Of a DNA stretch of 64,000 nucleotides, positions 61,206-64,000 are shown in pieces. How positions within the stretch are numbered: the stretch's first letter is position 1; every line of letters begins with the position of its first letter. The translations under genes and the position numbers were made by a program. Source of the stretch: an uncultured Devosia sp. (GTDB lineage: Bacteria; Pseudomonadota; Alphaproteobacteria; Rhizobiales; Devosiaceae). The stretch covers positions 1-64,000 of the forward strand of contig NZ_CAJXJS010000002.1 of NCBI RefSeq assembly GCF_913055165.1, written 5' to 3'. Under the pieces are notes generated by a model. The model ran no database searches, was not told the origin of the DNA, and worked only from the letters and a program-made list of their open reading frames with translations.

Positions 61206-62039
61206 CTATTCGGAAGATGAGCCGGACAGCTCGGCATCCTGCTTGGCGATGGCCGCCTCGCGCCGCCTCTGAACATAGCGGACCGACAGAATAGCGAGTT
61301 CGTAGAGAGCATACATCGGCAAGGCAAGACCGATCTGTGAAATGGGATCGGGGGGCGAAACCAGGGCAGCCACGATCAGAATGCCCACGATGGCATAGCG
61401 CCGCCCCTTCTTGAGCATTTCGTAGTTCACCAGGTCGATCTGGGCCAAGAGGGTCAAGACCACAGGCAGCTGGAAACAAATGCCAAAGGCCAGGATCAGG
61501 GTCGTCGCCAGGCCCAGATATTCGGAGACCTTGGCCAGCAGCTTGATTTCCTCGGTCTGCATACCGGCGAAAAAGTGCAAGGCCATGGGCAGAACGGCGA
61601 AATAGACCATCATGGCGCCGAGCAGGAAGAAGATCGGCGTGGCCACCAGATAGGGGATCAGCGCCTTGCGCTCATGCTTGTAGAGCCCCGGTGCCACGAA
61701 TCCGTAGATCTGGGTCGCCACATAGGGAAAGCCCAGGAAAATGGCACCGAACAGGGCCAGGTTGAGCTGGGTGAAGAAGAATTCCTGCGGCGCCGTGTAG
61801 ATCAGCTCCATATCGCCCGGATTGGGGTAGATGGACCGATAGGGGTTGAGCAGAATGTCGAAAATATGCCCGGCAAAGATGAAGCACACGACCATCAGCA
61901 CGACCACGGCGATGGCCGCGCGGATGAGGCGCTTTCGCAGTTCTACCAGATGCTCAAGCAGCGGCGCTTCGCTGCCGGCCAGCTCGTCCTCGACCTCGGG
62001 CTTGTTCTTGTCTTCGATCTTGGTCTGCGATTCGGCCAT
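61206..62039 (-). CDS. tatC: Sec-independent protein translocase TatC
   Basis: Polytopic receptor of the twin-arginine translocase; binds RR signals such as that of the CUT1 binding protein in this window. The 277-aa protein has six membrane segments and the conserved LLEHLVELRKRLIRAAIAVV, YTAPQEFFFTQLNLALF and FGICFQLPVVLTLLAQI. A charged N-terminal extension of about 25 residues is variable. It begins next to the tatB stop (no gap). Confidence 0.97.
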   Translation of the reverse strand: MAESQTKIEDKNKPEVEDELAGSEAPLLEHLVELRKRLIRAAIAVVVLMVVCFIFAGHIFDILLNPYRSIYPNPGDMELIYTAPQEFFFTQLNLALFGAIFLGFPYVATQIYGFVAPGLYKHERKALIPYLVATPIFFLLGAMMVYFAVLPMALHFFAGMQTEEIKLLAKVSEYLGLATTLILAFGICFQLPVVLTLLAQIDLVNYEMLKKGRRYAIVGILIVAALVSPPDPISQIGLALPMYALYELAILSVRYVQRRREAAIAKQDAELSGSSSE

Positions 62040-62846
62040 TTACTCAGTCTTTCCGGCCGTTGCGGCAGCTTTCTTGCGCGGCGCACGAGGCTTTGCCGGC
62101 TTGGCGGCCTCCTCTGCACCGGCCTTGGCGACTTTTTTCGCAGGCGTCTTTCGCGCGGGCTTTGCCGTCGCAGGCTTTTCTGAAGCAGCAGTGCTCGTGG
62201 AAGGAGCGGCGGCCTTGGATGCACGCGCCTTGGGCGACTTGGCCGCTGCGGTGGCAGCAGCGTCCGCCGGCTGATCCTTGGCTGTCGATTTCGTGGCGGC
62301 CTTGGCGGGTGCAGCTTTGCCAGACGCAGGCTTACTGGCAGCGGCCTTGCCAGATGCAGTCCTGGCCGCTGCGGGTTTTGCAGGGTTGGTGGCGGGTGCC
62401 GGTTTGGCAGCGGTGCGCGGCGCGGCCTTTACAGGCTCGGACTTGCTGGAAGTGAAGCCATATTCGGCCGCCATTTCGTCATTGGTCTTCTTTGGCGCCA
62501 TGCCAGCCTGCTGCTGAATGGCCTCAACGACGCTTTCCTGAGTGGGGTCAGTGGGCTTGAGAGCGCCGCTGGGCGCCTCCTTGCCGTCCTTGCCGATGGC
62601 GTTGAATTCCTTGCGGATTTCATCGGCAGTCTGCTTGAGCGGCGAGGTGATCGAGGTTCGCAGATTGCGTACCTCATCGAGGCCCGTGGTCTTGTTGATT
62701 TCCCGCTGGAACTCCCGCCCCATGCGCTGAATCTGGCCAATAACCTTGCCAACGCGGCCCATGACCACAGGCAGGTCCTTGGGGCCGATGAAGATCAGCG
62801 CGACAACGCCGATCACCAGCATCTCTGTCCAGCCTAGGCCGAGCAT
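62040..62846 (-). CDS. tatB: Sec-independent protein translocase TatB
   Basis: Tat receptor subunit. The N-terminal membrane helix WTEMLVIGVVALIFIGPKDL and the amphipathic helix VMGRVGKVIGQIQRMGREFQ are diagnostic of TatB, with Glu8 in the membrane helix. The protein is 268 aa because of a C-terminal tail of about 150 residues rich in Ala, Lys, Pro and Thr, a low-complexity region common in alphaproteobacterial TatB. It lies between tatA and tatC. Confidence 0.95.
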   Translation of the reverse strand: MLGLGWTEMLVIGVVALIFIGPKDLPVVMGRVGKVIGQIQRMGREFQREINKTTGLDEVRNLRTSITSPLKQTADEIRKEFNAIGKDGKEAPSGALKPTDPTQESVVEAIQQQAGMAPKKTNDEMAAEYGFTSSKSEPVKAAPRTAAKPAPATNPAKPAAARTASGKAAASKPASGKAAPAKAATKSTAKDQPADAAATAAAKSPKARASKAAAPSTSTAASEKPATAKPARKTPAKKVAKAGAEEAAKPAKPRAPRKKAAATAGKTE

Positions 62847-62906
62847 GTATTCAGTCTCCGGACGGCGGACAGGCCGCCACTATGAGGAATGGGCAAATGG
62901 ACGCGC

Positions 62907-63125
62907 TCAGGCGTCCTTACTCTTGTCCACTTCCTTGGCATCGACGGTGCTGGGGGCGTCAGCCTGCAGGCGTTCGGCCGGCTTGTCGTCGTCCTTCATG
63001 CCCTTCTGGAAGGCTTTGATACCCTGGGCGACTTCACCCATCATACCGGAAATCTTCCCGCGGCCGAACAGCAGGATAACGACAACGGCAACTACGAGAA
63101 TGCCCCAAATAGACGGCGCGTGCAT
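62907..63125 (-). CDS. tatA: Sec-independent protein translocase TatA
   Basis: Pore-forming Tat subunit, 72 aa. The short membrane helix [20 protein letters not shown] is followed by the FGRGK-I hinge, the amphipathic helix [20 protein letters not shown] and an acidic tail. Gene order tatA-tatB-tatC and length are standard. It starts at ATG 63125, 122 bases downstream of scpB. Confidence 0.96.
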   Translation of the reverse strand: MHAPSIWGILVVAVVVILLFGRGKISGMMGEVAQGIKAFQKGMKDDDKPAERLQADAPSTVDAKEVDKSKDA

Positions 63126-63247
63126 GATGGTCTCCCTAGAACTCCTGATACGCGTTACACGCGATAGATAGACCGAGAAATAGGTTTAAATGCACCCGAA
63201 CACAAGAACGTGTTGCCGTTCGCCCCGCCGAAAGGTGGATTGCCGGT

Positions 63248-63919
63248 TCACGTTTGCTCGTCCTCCACTTCGTTGTCCCCCGGATCGGACGGGTCCAACG
63301 GGTCCTCGTCGTCGCGCAGAGCGCCATCGAAGGGCAGAGGAATCTGCATATCCGGCGGCAGGCGGCCACTGAGCAACCCTGCCCCCTTGAGCTCATCGAG
63401 GCCTGGAAGGTCCGAAAGGCTCTCAAGCCCAAAGTGATCGAGAAAGGCATCCGTGGTGCCATAGGTGACCGGGCGACCCGGCGTGCGGCGACGTCCGCGC
63501 ATCCGCACCCAGCCGGCTTCCATGAGCAAATCCAGCGTCCCCTTCCCGGTCGCCACCCCGCGCACTTCCTCAATCTCGGCGCGCGTGGCCGGCTGGTGAT
63601 AGGCGATGATCGACAGGGTCTCGAGGGCCGCGCGGGACAGTGGCCGCGTCTCGTGCTCCTCGCGGCGCAAGAGCAAACCCAGATCCTCAGCCGTGCGGAA
63701 GGCCCAGCCTTCGCCGCGACGCACCAGATTGACGCCGCGATGAGCATATTCTTGCTGGAGCTGAGTCAGCAGGAGGGCAATATCGACCCCTTCGCCCAGA
63801 TAAGGTGCCATGTCGACGGCGCGGAGTGGCTCCTGGGAGGCAAAGAGCAAGGCTTCAAGAATGCGCAGGTGGCGGCGAAGCACCTCGCCGGACTGGTCGG
63901 CTTGAACAGATTCACTCAC
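63248..63919 (-). CDS. scpB: Chromosome segregation and condensation protein ScpB
   Basis: Kleisin-associated subunit of the SMC-ScpAB condensin. The 223-aa protein has two winged helices with ILEALLFASQEPLRAVDMAP, LLTQLQQEYAHRGVNLVRRG and the conserved ALETLSIIAYHQPATRAEIE and EEVRGVATGKGTLDLLMEAG. The C-terminal 25 residues are very acidic (DDEDPLDPSDPGDNEVEDEQ). The GTG start overlaps the scpA stop by 4 bases (GTGA). Confidence 0.96.
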   Translation of the reverse strand: MSESVQADQSGEVLRRHLRILEALLFASQEPLRAVDMAPYLGEGVDIALLLTQLQQEYAHRGVNLVRRGEGWAFRTAEDLGLLLRREEHETRPLSRAALETLSIIAYHQPATRAEIEEVRGVATGKGTLDLLMEAGWVRMRGRRRTPGRPVTYGTTDAFLDHFGLESLSDLPGLDELKGAGLLSGRLPPDMQIPLPFDGALRDDEDPLDPSDPGDNEVEDEQT

Positions 63920-64000
63920 GCGCGATCACTCCGCCGGCGACGCATGAAAAGCGGGCCAAAGGTTTCAGTCTGCCGGATATCGATCTCGCCCTGCCGCACC
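63916..64000 (-). CDS. scpA: Segregation and condensation protein ScpA, C-terminal end only
   Basis: The minus-strand frame is open from the window edge and ends RQGEIDIRQTETFGPLFMRR, RRSDRA, then TGA at 63918-63916. The terminal (E/D)xRQxxxFGPLFxRR pattern is the ScpA kleisin C-terminus, and the 4-base overlap with scpB supports it. Most of the gene lies beyond the window. Confidence 0.85.
   Translation of the reverse strand, partial: VRQGEIDIRQTETFGPLFMRRRRSDRA

Overview
This 64 kb window is a GC-rich chromosomal segment from an alphaproteobacterium, most likely a member of the Hyphomicrobiales and perhaps close to Devosia. The support is a MipZ division ATPase, a one-piece SecDF, the order scpA-scpB-tatA-tatB-tatC-serS-surE-nlpD, an alphaproteobacterial-type suf operon with a predicted Irr box, DUF1127 mini-proteins, an HWE/HisKA_2-type histidine kinase and DUF3971/AsmA proteins. 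The genus is an inference; no rRNA lies in the window. Genes are tightly packed and many neighbours overlap by 1-4 bases.

Layout. 1-6.0 kb: end of parE, an RhlE-type DEAD-box helicase behind a long leader with three consecutive hairpins, a diguanylate cyclase and an atypical aroA. 6.1-13.4 kb (minus strand): Fe-S cluster operon iscS-like, sufB, a small conserved unknown, sufC, sufD, sufS, sufT, sufA, with an Irr-box-like palindrome upstream of the first gene. 13.7-23 kb: alpha/beta hydrolase, tyrS, a 1176-aa AsmA-like protein, a Bcp-type peroxiredoxin, an M23 peptidase, prfB with an intact programmed +1 frameshift site, a deformylase-like protein that has lost metal ligands, and tRNA-Arg(CCT). 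23.2-25.7 kb: a transglutaminase-like (LapG-superfamily) cysteine peptidase, convergent on two secreted proteins, one with an SdrD_B-like segment and one with an 18-unit Gly/Asn/His/Asp pentapeptide repeat.

26-43.2 kb is the accessory part: a sugar-acid island. It holds three different enolase-superfamily acid-sugar dehydratases, an RraA-like putative aldolase, a CUT2 importer (binding protein, RbsA-type ATPase, two permeases), a CUT1 importer whose two permeases are fused into one 653-aa protein, its MalK-type ATPase transcribed divergently, and three GntR/FCD regulators. A perfect palindrome TTGTCGGACAA in the CUT1 divergent promoter region is a good operator candidate. The logic is import of one or more sugar acids (or oligomers), dehydration to 2-keto-3-deoxy acids, then aldol cleavage; no matching kinase is present here.

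43.2-64 kb returns to housekeeping genes: a two-transmembrane histidine kinase, a CAP/SCP lipoprotein overlapping a TusA-like protein, a D,D-carboxypeptidase, a DJ-1/PfpI protein, a divergent doxX/hxlR pair, mipZ, two tiny ORFs (one clear DUF1127), trmFO, a YiiD_C-like thioesterase, homologues of the mitochondrial complex I assembly factors NDUFAF6 and NDUFAF3 coupled to secDF-yajC, a DUF815 ATPase, and nlpD-surE-serS-tatCBA-scpBA. I saw no insertion sequence, phage, CRISPR array or integrase. The most interesting items are the structured leader, the fused CUT1 permease island, the repeat-protein pair, the degenerate deformylase and the small unknown inside the suf operon.
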